From Stenotrophomonas maltophilia (GTDB taxonomy: Bacteria; Pseudomonadota; Gammaproteobacteria; Xanthomonadales; Xanthomonadaceae), in contig NZ_CP154630.1 in the NCBI RefSeq assembly GCF_039555535.1, forward strand, positions 4,698,501 to 4,762,500: 64,000 nucleotides of DNA, written 5' to 3'. Of this stretch, positions 35,400-45,100 are shown in pieces. Each line of letters opens with the position of its first letter. The stretch's first letter is position 1. The notes under the pieces were generated by a model. The model searched no databases. It worked only from the letters and a program-made list of their open reading frames with translations, and was not told where the DNA came from. A program made the translations under genes and the position numbers.

Positions 35400-35456
35400 C
35401 CACCCCCACCAAGGTGGGGGTCTACGCGGTGCGGGCCACGACCGTTGGTCGTGGCC
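35400..35456. repeat. Two palindromes with CTAC-type end after the S46 peptidase
   Basis: CCACCCCCACCAAGGTGGGG continuing to GTCTAC, then GGCCACGACCGTTGGTCGTG continuing to GCC. The first has the CTAC end of SMAG-like elements but a different stem. They lie between the kinase start and the peptidase stop codon and may terminate the peptidase transcript. Confidence 0.72.
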
Positions 35457-35462
35457 GGCTTC

Positions 35463-37610
35463 TTACTGGGCCGGCACGCCCATTTCCTTCAGCAGCTCGG
35501 GCGCCGGGTAGACCTTGGCCAGCAGCCAGCGCAGGTAGCGCATGTCCACGTGCACGGCGCGCTTGTAGCGCGGGTCGAACCACCAGCTGGCGCTGACCGA
35601 TTCCCAGTTGCTGTCGAAGTTCAGGCCGATCAGTTCGCCCTTGGCGTTGAGCACCGGCGAGCCGGAGTTGCCGCCGGTGGTGTCCAGGTTGGTCAGGAAG
35701 TTGACCGTCTGGGTCTTCAGCGCCGGGTCGGCGGTGCTGCCGAAGTCACCCTTGGCGATCGCCGCCAGCAGCGGCTTGGGAGCATCGAACGGATAGGCGT
35801 TGGTGTTCTTCTCGACAATGCCGGCCACGGTGGTCACCGGCGAGTAGGTCACGCCGTCGCGCGGGTGCAGCGCCTCGACCTTGCCGTAGCTGATCCGCAG
35901 GGTGCGGTTGGCATCCGGGTACACCGCACGGCCCTGCTTGGCACGCCAGGCGAACAGCGCCTGCATGTACGCCGGGCGCAGGCGCAACTGCTCGCCTTCG
36001 CGGGTCTTGCTCTCGTTCTCGATGCGCAGCTGCGCGGCCACCAGCGGGCCGGCCACGGCGATGAGCGGGTCTGCGGCCAGGGCCTTGCCTTCGCGGGCGG
36101 CAGCAAAGCGCGACAGGCGCTGCGCCTCGTCACCCAGCTGGGTGCCGGCGTACAGGGTGTCCAGCGCCTTGGCCAGCTGCTCCGGGGTGCGGCCGAAGGC
36201 AGCGTCGAACTCGGCCACGCGCTGTGCGTCCGGCAGCTGCTGGTAGCGGGTCAGCAATGTGGTCAGCAGGGCCTTCTCGACCTCCGGTGCGTAGCGGCGC
36301 TGGACCTGCTTGAGCACGCCTTCGATCATCGCCTGGTCGCGCTGCTGGTAGCCGCTCTCGCGCTGCGCGTCAGGCTTGGCCGATTCAATGCGCAGGCGCT
36401 CCAGCAGCAGCGCCGAGCGCAGCAGCTGGCTCTGCGCGGCCATCTGGTCCAGCAGCAGGTCACGCTCGCCCACCGCCGCGCCCTGCGACAGGTTGGCCAG
36501 CAGCGCCTTGATATCGCCCTGGTACTTGCGGTCGGTGGCAGCCAGCATCGCCGTCTCGTCGGCGGCACGCTGGGCCTTGGCATCGCTGCGCAGCAGGCCT
36601 TCCAGTTCACCGGCAGCGCGCTTGCGGTTGTTCTTCAGCGACTGCAGCTGCGAGGCGTAGCGGGTACGTGCCTGCGCATCCTTGGCGCTGGCGGCCTCAA
36701 TGGTGTCGATCATCTGCTGGAACACCGACACGCGGCGAGGCAGCACGGCATCGATCTGGCTGGCGAATTCGGCGGCGGTACGGTGGCGGTAGGTGATGCC
36801 CGGGTAACCGGCCAGCATCGCGTAATCGCCTTCCTTCGGGCCTTCCACCGACATCTGCAGGTGTGCCGGCGCCTGGTAGGGCACGTTGTCCTTGCTATAG
36901 GCGGCCGGCTTGCCGTCCTTGCCGACATAGGCGCGCAGCAGGGTGAAGTCGCCGGTGTGGCGCGGCCACATGAAGTTGTCGATCTCGTCGCCGTAGTTGC
37001 CTATCGCGCGCGGCGGTGCATACACCAGGCGCACGTCGCTCAGTTCCAGCTGGGCGATGCGGTAGAAGTCGGTGCCGTAGTACATGTTGGCCACCGAGCA
37101 GCGCACGCTGCCATCCTTCTCGCACTCGGCCACGATCTGCTTGCTGGCCGCGTCCACCGCATCGAAATAGGCGCGACCGGTCTTGCCACGGGCCTGCGCG
37201 AGCACCTGGTCGGTCACCTTGTCGAAGCCGACGGTGACCAGCACGCGGAAGTCCGGGTTGGCCGGGCGCTCGTCGGCACGATCCTTGGCGATGAAGCCAC
37301 CGTTGATCAGGTCGTGCTCGGGCGAGCTGTTGTACTGGATCACGCCCATCGCCACGTGGTGGTTGGTCAGCAGCAGGCCATCGGCGGACACGAACGAGCC
37401 GGTGCCGCCACCGGCACGCACCACCGCGCTCAGCGGCGGCGCGGTGACGTTGGCCAGGTCGGCCGGATTGCCTTTGAAGCCGGCTGCCTGCAGCGGCTTG
37501 GCCAGTTCCGGCAGCTGGGTCGGCATCCACATGCCTTCATCGGCGTGGGCACCCGCGGCGAGGGTCAGGCCCAGGGCCAGGGCGGTGGGAAGGGCTTTGC
37601 GTGGTGACAT
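35463..37610 (-). CDS. S46 family dipeptidyl-peptidase (DPP7/DPP11-like)
   Basis: 715 residues with a signal peptide (ALALGLTLAAGAHA) and the mature start DEGMWMPTQLP typical of family S46. The catalytic His (about 85) is in GLLLTNHHVAMGVI, the Asp is in WPRHTGDFTLL, and the Ser (about 649) is in TTGGNSGSPVLNAKGELIG. These positions align with those known for Porphyromonas DPP11. The residue 18 after the Ser is Ser, not the Arg that gives DPP11 its acidic-P1 preference, so a DPP7-like broad or hydrophobic P1 specificity is more likely. It acts in the periplasm, releasing dipeptides from oligopeptides. Confidence 0.92.
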   Translation of the reverse strand: MSPRKALPTALALGLTLAAGAHADEGMWMPTQLPELAKPLQAAGFKGNPADLANVTAPPLSAVVRAGGGTGSFVSADGLLLTNHHVAMGVIQYNSSPEHDLINGGFIAKDRADERPANPDFRVLVTVGFDKVTDQVLAQARGKTGRAYFDAVDAASKQIVAECEKDGSVRCSVANMYYGTDFYRIAQLELSDVRLVYAPPRAIGNYGDEIDNFMWPRHTGDFTLLRAYVGKDGKPAAYSKDNVPYQAPAHLQMSVEGPKEGDYAMLAGYPGITYRHRTAAEFASQIDAVLPRRVSVFQQMIDTIEAASAKDAQARTRYASQLQSLKNNRKRAAGELEGLLRSDAKAQRAADETAMLAATDRKYQGDIKALLANLSQGAAVGERDLLLDQMAAQSQLLRSALLLERLRIESAKPDAQRESGYQQRDQAMIEGVLKQVQRRYAPEVEKALLTTLLTRYQQLPDAQRVAEFDAAFGRTPEQLAKALDTLYAGTQLGDEAQRLSRFAAAREGKALAADPLIAVAGPLVAAQLRIENESKTREGEQLRLRPAYMQALFAWRAKQGRAVYPDANRTLRISYGKVEALHPRDGVTYSPVTTVAGIVEKNTNAYPFDAPKPLLAAIAKGDFGSTADPALKTQTVNFLTNLDTTGGNSGSPVLNAKGELIGLNFDSNWESVSASWWFDPRYKRAVHVDMRYLRWLLAKVYPAPELLKEMGVPAQ

Positions 37611-37736
37611 GAGGCAATCCGGTACGACAGAACAGCTCGGGACCATAGCCGCTGGGGCGCTGTCGGGCAACGCCCGATAGTCAGGCCTGCGCCGCACTCC
37701 TAGAATTGCCGTTTTCTGCACATCGGACGTCAGCAG

Positions 37737-39425
37737 ATGATCGTCGGTATCGATCTTGGCACCACCCATTCCCTCGTCGGCATGCACACGGCAGCCGGGC
37801 CGCAGCTGTTCCCCAATGCCCATGGCGAGCTGTTGACGCCGTCGGTGGTGAGCCTGGTGGATGGCGCCGTGCTGGTTGGCCAGCCGGCCCGCGACCGCCT
37901 GGTCAGCCATCCACAGCAGACCGTGGCCCACTTCAAGCGCTGGATGGGCAGCGATCGCGAGACCCGGCTGGGTGAGCGCAGTTTCCGCCCCGAGGAGCTC
38001 TCGGCCATGGTGCTGCGCTCGCTGCTGGCTGACGCTGAAGCCGCCCTGGGCCACAAGGTGGAGGAGGCGGTGATCAGCGTACCGGCGTATTTCTCCGACG
38101 CCCAGCGCAAGGCCACCCGGGCGGCCGGCGAGCTGGCCGGCATCCGCGTCGAGCGCCTGATCAATGAACCCACGGCCGCCGCGCTGGCCTATGGCCTGCA
38201 GGAGCGTGATGGCGAAGGCCGCGTGCTGGTGCTGGACCTGGGCGGTGGCACCTTCGATGTCTCCATCCTGGAACTGTTCGACGGCGTGGTCGAAGTACAT
38301 GCCAGCGCCGGCGACAACTTCCTGGGCGGCGAGGATTTCCTGCAGGTACTCGTGCAGGCCTTCCATGCCGACCAGGGCACGTCCGCCGGCGACCTGTCCG
38401 CTGCCGAACAGGCGCAGCTGCTGCGTCGGCTGGAACTGTTCAAGCGCGAACTCAGCCTGAGCGGCGCCGCCAGCCTGCAGTTGCCCCTGGCCGGCAGCGA
38501 ACGCCAGTGGCAGATGGACGAGGCACGCTACACGCAGCTCTGCGAGCCACTGCTGCTGCGCATGCGTGCGCCCATCGAACGCGCGATCCGCGACGCCCGG
38601 CTCAAGCCCGAGGCGCTGGACGACATCATCCTGGTCGGCGGTGCGGTACGCATGCCGATGGTCAGCAAGCTGGCGACCCGCATGTTCGGCCGGCTGCCGC
38701 TGCGCCACGTCCATCCGGACCAGGCAATTGCATTGGGTGCCGCCGTTGCCGCCGGGCTGAAGGCACGCGACGAATCGCTGCGCGAGGTCGTGCTGACCGA
38801 TGTCTGCCCCTACACGCTGGGCACGCAGGTGTCCCGCCAGGATGCTTCCGGTGGCGAGCGCAGCGGCTATTTCCACCCGATCATCCAGCGCAACAGCGTG
38901 GTGCCGGTCAGCCGCGAGGATCGCTTCTACCCGGTGCACGAGCGGCAAAGCGCCATTCGCATCGACGTGTTCCAGGGCGAGAGCCCGACGGTGGATCGCA
39001 ACATCAAGCTCGGTGAGCTGACCGTGCCGCTGACCCATTCTGTCTCGATGCAAGAACGCAGCGTCACCGCCCGCTTTACCTACGACGTGAATGGGCTGCT
39101 GCAGGTCGAAGTCACCGAGGACGCCACCGGCAAGCGCCACGAGCTCATCCTGGAGCAGAATCCCGGACTGCTGTCACCCGAAGAGATCCAGCAGCGCCTG
39201 CGCGCACTGGAAGCGCTGAAGATCCACCCGCGTGACGCCCAGCCCAACCTCGCGGTAATCGCCCGCACCGAGCGCCTTTACGAGGAACGCATCCATCACC
39301 GCGAACAGTTGCAGTCGTGGCTGAGCAGCTTCCGCCATGTGCTGGAGAGCCAGGATGCCGTTGCCGTCGAGCGTCATCGCCATCAGCTGGACGAGGCACT
39401 CGACACCCTCGAGCGCGATGCATGA
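37737..39425 (+). CDS. hscC: Hsp70 family chaperone HscC
   Basis: 562 residues. It has GIDLGTTHSLVG (phosphate 1), RLINEPTAAALAYGL (connect), VLDLGGGTFDVSILEL (phosphate 2) and ILVGGAVRMPMVSKL (adenosine), then a substrate-binding beta domain. It is shorter than DnaK, with a reduced C-terminal lid, as in HscC. HscC is a specialised Hsp70 with unclear clients, partnered in E. coli by J-domain membrane proteins DjlB/DjlC. The next two genes encode J-like membrane proteins and overlap by 4 nt each, so the trio is a tightly coupled operon. Confidence 0.92.
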   Translation: MIVGIDLGTTHSLVGMHTAAGPQLFPNAHGELLTPSVVSLVDGAVLVGQPARDRLVSHPQQTVAHFKRWMGSDRETRLGERSFRPEELSAMVLRSLLADAEAALGHKVEEAVISVPAYFSDAQRKATRAAGELAGIRVERLINEPTAAALAYGLQERDGEGRVLVLDLGGGTFDVSILELFDGVVEVHASAGDNFLGGEDFLQVLVQAFHADQGTSAGDLSAAEQAQLLRRLELFKRELSLSGAASLQLPLAGSERQWQMDEARYTQLCEPLLLRMRAPIERAIRDARLKPEALDDIILVGGAVRMPMVSKLATRMFGRLPLRHVHPDQAIALGAAVAAGLKARDESLREVVLTDVCPYTLGTQVSRQDASGGERSGYFHPIIQRNSVVPVSREDRFYPVHERQSAIRIDVFQGESPTVDRNIKLGELTVPLTHSVSMQERSVTARFTYDVNGLLQVEVTEDATGKRHELILEQNPGLLSPEEIQQRLRALEALKIHPRDAQPNLAVIARTERLYEERIHHREQLQSWLSSFRHVLESQDAVAVERHRHQLDEALDTLERDA

Positions 39426-40903
39426 GCTGGGCACTTCACGTCCTGGAGCTGGACGAATCCGCTGACGAGCGCGCGATCAAGCGCGCCTACGCAAAGCGCC
39501 TGCGGGTGACTCGCCCCGACCAGGATCCCGTCGCCTTCCAGCACCTGCATGAGGCCTATCAGGCAGCATTGGACTGGGTCCGCCAGGAAGCGCTGGCCGG
39601 TACCGATGCTGCGGACGAGGACGAGGACGAGGACGAGGACGAACCGGCGGAGCATGCAGCCGATATCGGCCCCTGGCCGCACGACGCCGACGTGGCATGG
39701 GCGCCACCCGAAACGCGTTCGTACTCGCCTCCGTTGCCACCCCGCGGCACGCCTGTGCTGCTGCGCACGGCACCGGTGGTGGAGCTGGACGGGGTGGTCG
39801 ATGTAGCAAGCCACGCCCAGTTGATCCTGCGCCAGGCATACCTGTTGCCGGTCGACGACTTCGGCCCCTGGCTGGAAGCCACGCCGGTGCTGTGGTCGCT
39901 GCGCTACAAGCCATTGGTGGGCGACGCGCTGCTGGATGAACTGGCACGCAGTCACAACGGCATCAGCGCAGCCAACATGGGTCTGCTGGCACGCTGCTTT
40001 GGCTGGGATGATGTACACGATGGCGTGGATCCGGACAGGCTGGCATCGATCCAGTCGCGCGGTCATCGACGCTGGGCCGCCGAGACCGGGAATGCGGCGG
40101 AGCTGTCGGCACTGCTTGAACAAGAGGGCAGCCTGCGGCTGGGGAAGATCACGGTCAGCCGTTGCCTGCGTTACCTGTCGCAGCCATGGCACCCGCGACG
40201 ATCCCTCTGGCAGGCGCAGCTGCCCGAGCACATCAATGAAGTCAACGCACTGCTGGATGCCATCGAGGCGGGCGGAAGGGAACAGGTGCCCGAGGCATGG
40301 GATCCGCAGCAGATCCTGTTCTGGCGAAGTCTTGCAGACATCTCCCGGCCCAACCGGTGGCGCTGGCAGCTGAACGCACTGCGTGGCGTACTGCTGGGCG
40401 TTTGCAGCCTGTTGTTCTTTGCTGGAATCGCAGGCGTCTCGCTGGTCCAGGGAAAGACGGGCGAAGCCGCGATTTTCGCCCAGCTGGGGGTGCCTTTTGG
40501 CCTGCTGCTGGCTGCGATCGGCGCACTGTGGGTGCCTGTGCGCTGGGCGCTGCGCCAGCTGACGCTGGATCTGCCCCCTTCACGCTGGGGATGGCTGCTG
40601 GCGCTGCCAGCGCCCTTGATGGCGATCGGCAGCCTGGTTCTTGTCCATGGCCTTGGCCACCGCATCGAAGGTACCCTGTTGATCTTCATGGCACTGCCCT
40701 TGGCGACTACGCGCCTGTGGCGACGCGTCGGTTCGCGGATACGGTTCGGAATCCGACATGCCGTGTTCATGGTGCTTGCCATGCTGATCGCCGAAGCAGG
40801 CATCGTTCTGATCCTGCTGCAGTGGGGAGCCGAGTTCATACATCGCACGCGCCGTCACGCGTCGATTGACGGGCTCCCGCCGGCCTCTGGAAACACCGTG
40901 TGA
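39422..40903 (+). CDS. J-domain-like membrane protein, HscC partner (1)
   Basis: 493 residues. The N-terminal J-like helices read ALHVLELDESADERAIKRAY, followed by KRLRVTRPDQDPVAFQHLHE. At the position of the canonical HPD tripeptide the sequence is Arg31-Pro32-Asp33. A very acidic stretch (DEDEDEDEDE) follows, then a soluble middle. Hydrophobic segments near residues 325-480 include GVLLGVCSLLFFAGIAGVSL. It overlaps hscC by ATGA. The composition matches DjlB/DjlC-type co-chaperones, which anchor HscC function at the inner membrane. Confidence 0.83.
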   Translation: MSWALHVLELDESADERAIKRAYAKRLRVTRPDQDPVAFQHLHEAYQAALDWVRQEALAGTDAADEDEDEDEDEPAEHAADIGPWPHDADVAWAPPETRSYSPPLPPRGTPVLLRTAPVVELDGVVDVASHAQLILRQAYLLPVDDFGPWLEATPVLWSLRYKPLVGDALLDELARSHNGISAANMGLLARCFGWDDVHDGVDPDRLASIQSRGHRRWAAETGNAAELSALLEQEGSLRLGKITVSRCLRYLSQPWHPRRSLWQAQLPEHINEVNALLDAIEAGGREQVPEAWDPQQILFWRSLADISRPNRWRWQLNALRGVLLGVCSLLFFAGIAGVSLVQGKTGEAAIFAQLGVPFGLLLAAIGALWVPVRWALRQLTLDLPPSRWGWLLALPAPLMAIGSLVLVHGLGHRIEGTLLIFMALPLATTRLWRRVGSRIRFGIRHAVFMVLAMLIAEAGIVLILLQWGAEFIHRTRRHASIDGLPPASGNTV

Positions 40904-42147
40904 ACCGGGCACTGGACGCGCTCGGGCTCGACACCGACGCCGACGAACGGGCGATCAAGCGCGCCTACGCGCAGAAACTGCGCACGGCGCGCCCTGACGA
41001 AGACCCCGTGGCATTCCAGGCGCTGCACGAGGCTTACCAGGAGGCCCTGCTGTGGGTGCGCAACCGCACGCAATGGCAGGAGGAAGACGGTGCAGAAGCG
41101 CTGTCGGCCCCACCTGCAGACAACAGCCCACCCGGCCCACCGGCGCTGTACGACAGCCATTCGTCGATGGACCACATGCCGGTGCTGCATCGTCCATGCA
41201 CGTTCGACACCGACCTGCCGGACGATGTGGTGGAGCCGTCATTGAACCTGCCCCGGTTTGCGCGTCTGCTGATCAACACCGCGACCGATGCCGACCCGGC
41301 CAGCTTCGAGCACTGGCTGGCCCATCGTCCGGAGCTGTGGTCATTGGCCGACAGGCCGCGTATCGGTGACGTGGTATTGCAGCAGCTGCTGCACGAGGGC
41401 CGGCCGCTGTGCGAGTCCAACTTCGATCTGCTCGGTCGATACTTCTGCTGGGATGAGATCCGGGCTGATATCGATCCCTACCGCGTCCGCGCACGGCGCA
41501 ACCTGCTGCATCGCCACTGGCAGCTGCAGCCGCGCAACCACGCGGCCCTCACCGCAGCCCTGGACCGACCGCACGACCGGGTGTCCGCTATCGAGGCGCA
41601 TGCCCGCGTGGAACGCTTGACCCGACCATGGCACTGGCTGCAATCGCTGCTGTCGGCCAGCGTGCCCGGGCGTGCTGCCACCATGCGGCACACGATGCAG
41701 CGTCTGGGGGTGCATGGCGTCCGTGACACGCTGGCGCCATTGGACGGGGATCAGGTCGCCTTCTGGATGGCGATATCCGAACCCAGGCGCTTCAATCTCA
41801 TGAAGATGCAGGTGGCAATTGTCCGCTGCCTGCTGGGCGCTCTCGTCGTGCTGGCCGTCCTGGCGGCGCTGGCCTTGCTGGGTGATGCCGCTCGACCCAT
41901 CGCGATCAGCACGTCCAGCATGAAACACGTGGCAATCCATGCCTCGGTGGTCATCGTGTCTGGCGTCCTCATGCTGACACCCTTCGTTGGAGGGACTCCA
42001 TCGCGGACGGCGTCCGCGCCAGCGCCCGTCGAGCGACCGTCGCCGCTTGATGGACTCGGCATGCTCACGCACGGGCCTCGTCCGCGCAGGCCAGCCCGTT
42101 CCTTCGCCGTTGTCCGCCAGATGGACCCCGGCACAGAGGGGGGGTGA
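40900..42147 (+). CDS. J-domain-like membrane protein, HscC partner (2)
   Basis: 415 residues, GTG start overlapping the previous stop (GTGA). The N-terminus is a paralogue of the previous gene: LGLDTDADERAIKRAYAQKL, then RTARPDEDPVAFQALHEAYQ, again with Arg31-Pro32-Asp33 instead of HPD. TM segments lie near the C-terminal third (VRCLLGALVVLAVLAALALL). The tandem pair probably arose by duplication and gives HscC two alternative partners. It converges on tamB, 11 nt away. Confidence 0.82.
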   Translation: MNRALDALGLDTDADERAIKRAYAQKLRTARPDEDPVAFQALHEAYQEALLWVRNRTQWQEEDGAEALSAPPADNSPPGPPALYDSHSSMDHMPVLHRPCTFDTDLPDDVVEPSLNLPRFARLLINTATDADPASFEHWLAHRPELWSLADRPRIGDVVLQQLLHEGRPLCESNFDLLGRYFCWDEIRADIDPYRVRARRNLLHRHWQLQPRNHAALTAALDRPHDRVSAIEAHARVERLTRPWHWLQSLLSASVPGRAATMRHTMQRLGVHGVRDTLAPLDGDQVAFWMAISEPRRFNLMKMQVAIVRCLLGALVVLAVLAALALLGDAARPIAISTSSMKHVAIHASVVIVSGVLMLTPFVGGTPSRTASAPAPVERPSPLDGLGMLTHGPRPRRPARSFAVVRQMDPGTEGG

Positions 42148-42158
42148 GTGGCGACGGG

Positions 42159-45100
42159 TTATTTCTCCCGCCGCCAGTTGATCGAACCACGGTTTTCCAC
42201 CGTGCTCGATTCCACTTCCACGTCGAAGCCGCGGCGCAGCAGGTACTTCAGCGTGATCACCGAACCGGCACCGACCAGCGATACTCCGTAGCCGACGTAC
42301 AGCTTGGGCGAGATGTACTTGCCGACACCGATCACCGAGCCGCCCAGCGCGCGCGACTGGCTCACACCGGCGTCGTCCAGGCCCAGCTTGGCACCCAGCT
42401 GCGACGCCAGCAGGCCGCTGCCGGCCGAGAGTGCCGCCGAGGCCGCGTTGACCTGCTGGGCCTGGTCGCTGCTGGCACCGGTCAGGCTGCGACCCAGCAC
42501 CAGATAGGCCAGTGCTTCGGACTGCGACATCGCCGGCTCGGACCACACGTCCGCACGCGGCTGCTGCGCACGCCCGGTCACGTCGATGCCGGCAGTGACA
42601 TCACCGATCCGGCGCTCGGCACGGATGTTGATGCGCGGGTCGGACACCGCGTTGTAGTTCCAGGTGAGGTTGCCACGGGTGATGGTCAGGTCCTGCCCGT
42701 ACGCCTTGTAGCGGCCACTGACTTCCAGCCCGCCGTTGGCGGTCATTTCGCGGCCAGGCTTGGCCCAGACCTGCATCTTGCCGGTCAGCGCGCCCTTCAG
42801 GCCGAAGCCGGTCATCTTCACCTTGTCGCCGAGGCTGACCGTCAGGTCCATGTCCAGCGGCGAGGTGCGCGACTCTTCCGGATCGGCCGGGTCGAGCACC
42901 ACCACGTCTTCGGACACCGAGGTGCCACGGTCCAGGCGCTCAAGGTCGATGTCGGCCTCGGGCACGTGCACGGTGCCACGCAGCTCCATCGCCGCCTTGG
43001 CCAGGGTGAAGTCGAGGTTGGGATTGGCGACGATGCGCAGTTCGCTGGTGTTGGACAGCAGCACGTTCTCGCCGTGGATCTTCAGCTGCAGCGGCTGCGC
43101 ATCGCCGAACCAGGACAGGCCACCATCCACGTACAGCGTGCCCTGGCCGGAGTTGGCCTGCGCAGTGATCTTCGCCGAGCCATCGGGCTGCGCCACGAAG
43201 CTGCCCTTGCCCTGGTCGAAGGTCAGGCCCAGTGCCGGGAATTCACCCTTGAAGTTGCTCAGCTGCGCGTCGCCACCCAGCGACGGCTGGCCACGCGTAC
43301 CGCGCAGGCTGACGTGGCCTTCGATCAGGCCGGTCGGGCGCACGATGTCCGGCGAGAACAGCTCCAGCCAGTACAGCCGCGACATGTTGAGGTAGAGCTC
43401 GCCGTTCAACGGCGCGCTGGCTTCCCAGCCGGTCTGCATCTTCGCGTCGACGAAGCCGTTGCCCTGGAAGCCCATGCCCAGGTAGCCCTTGATGCTGGCT
43501 GGGGTCATGTCGAGTTTCAGCGAGAACTGGTCATATCGCACCAGCTCGCCACGGGTGGTATCGCCCACGGTGTTGCGGTTCTCGCCCAGGCGCACGCCGC
43601 CTTCCTTCGAGCGCACTTCCACGTGGCCTTCCCAGGCATTGCCGCGCGGGCGGATCTGCGCGTCCAGGCTGACATCGCCGCGCAGGTAGATGCGGCGGCC
43701 GGACTGCGGCGGCAACCACGGCTGCACCAGTGCCAACGGCAACGCATCACTGCGCACCACCAGGCCCTCGCGCGGCCAGTTGGCCTGTGCGCACAGTGCG
43801 CCGCTGCTGGCGGCGGCCAGGCAGGCCTCGGACAGCGTGTAGGTTCCGCCGTTGATCGCGAACGCCGCCGGTGCACGAAGCGACCAGGCATCGCCCTTCA
43901 CCGGCGCGATGCGCAGCGAAGCCAGTTCGCCGCGCCACTGCGTGCCCTGCTGGCGCACGCTGCCCTGCAGCTCGACCGCGCCCATCTCGTTGCGGGTCTG
44001 CGCCGCCAGGCGCAGGTTGGAGACACTGCCCTGCGCGTCCACATTCAAGCGTTCCAGCAGCATGCCGGCGTTGACCTGCTGGCCCTGCACCGCCAGCGAG
44101 CCGCTGTCGCCGCGCCACGGCAGGTGGCCCTTGATGCTCACGCTTTCGGCGCCGTAGCCATCCCAGTTGAGGTTGTTGCCGACCAGGTCGGCGGTGATGT
44201 CCGGTGCATCGCGCGGGCCCTTCACCTGCACCTGGCCGCGCAGGCCACCATCGGCGCCCGGCAGCAGATCGCTCAGCTGCAGCGGTTCGAAACGCGCATC
44301 GATGTCGAGGCGGTCACCGACCTTGCCCGACGCGGTCACCCGGCTGCTGCCCAGCGACAGCTTCAGGTCACCCTGGCCCTGCGCGCCCTGCAACGCGAAC
44401 TTGCCCTGCGCGTCGAGGTTGCGCTGGCGCAGCATGCCCTTCAGCGACGGCAGATCGACCGTGGCTTCGAGCGTGCCGGCGGTACCCGGCGGCGCATTGG
44501 CCGGCGGCGGCAGCTGGCGGCCCTTCGAGGCCAGGTTGCCGGACAGGCGGCCATTCCAGCCCGGCACGAAATAGCCGGGGTCGAAGTCCTTCAGCGTGGC
44601 CTTGGCATCCCAGTCCAGCTGCGGTGCCCACGCCACCTGGCCTTCCACCTGCAGCTGGCCACCCGGGGTCTGTGCCTGCAGCTGGTGGATCGACGCGGCC
44701 TGGTCGTTGCCGCGCACATCGAAGCGCAGCTGTGCCTTCTGCGCATCACGCTCGACCTCGGCACGGCCGATCGCCGCCCAGGCCTTGAGGGTACCGGCCA
44801 GTCCGAAGCGCGCTTCCTTCAGGGTGACCGGCACCGGTGCGCTGCCGGCCGTGTTCGGATCGGGCGCCGGCACGTAGGTCAGATCGCGTGCGACCACCGA
44901 GAAGTTGAGCTTCTGCTGGTCTTCCTGGCTGAAATCGGCCGTGCCTTCCAGCCGCGCTTCGCCGCCAAGCCCCTTCACCAGCAGTGGTGAAACCTTCAGC
45001 ACCTGGTCCTGCAGCGACACCACCGACGGTGCCAGCTCCAGTTCCTGATCGCCCTGCTTGATCCTGCCGTGCAGGTTGGCGTTGCCGCCCTTGCCGGCCG

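Noticed and set aside
35463..39140. Minus-strand frame extending the S46 peptidase to about 1,225 codons
   Set aside because: The extension is antisense to hscC. The signal peptide at MSPRKALPTALALG (37610) marks the true start.
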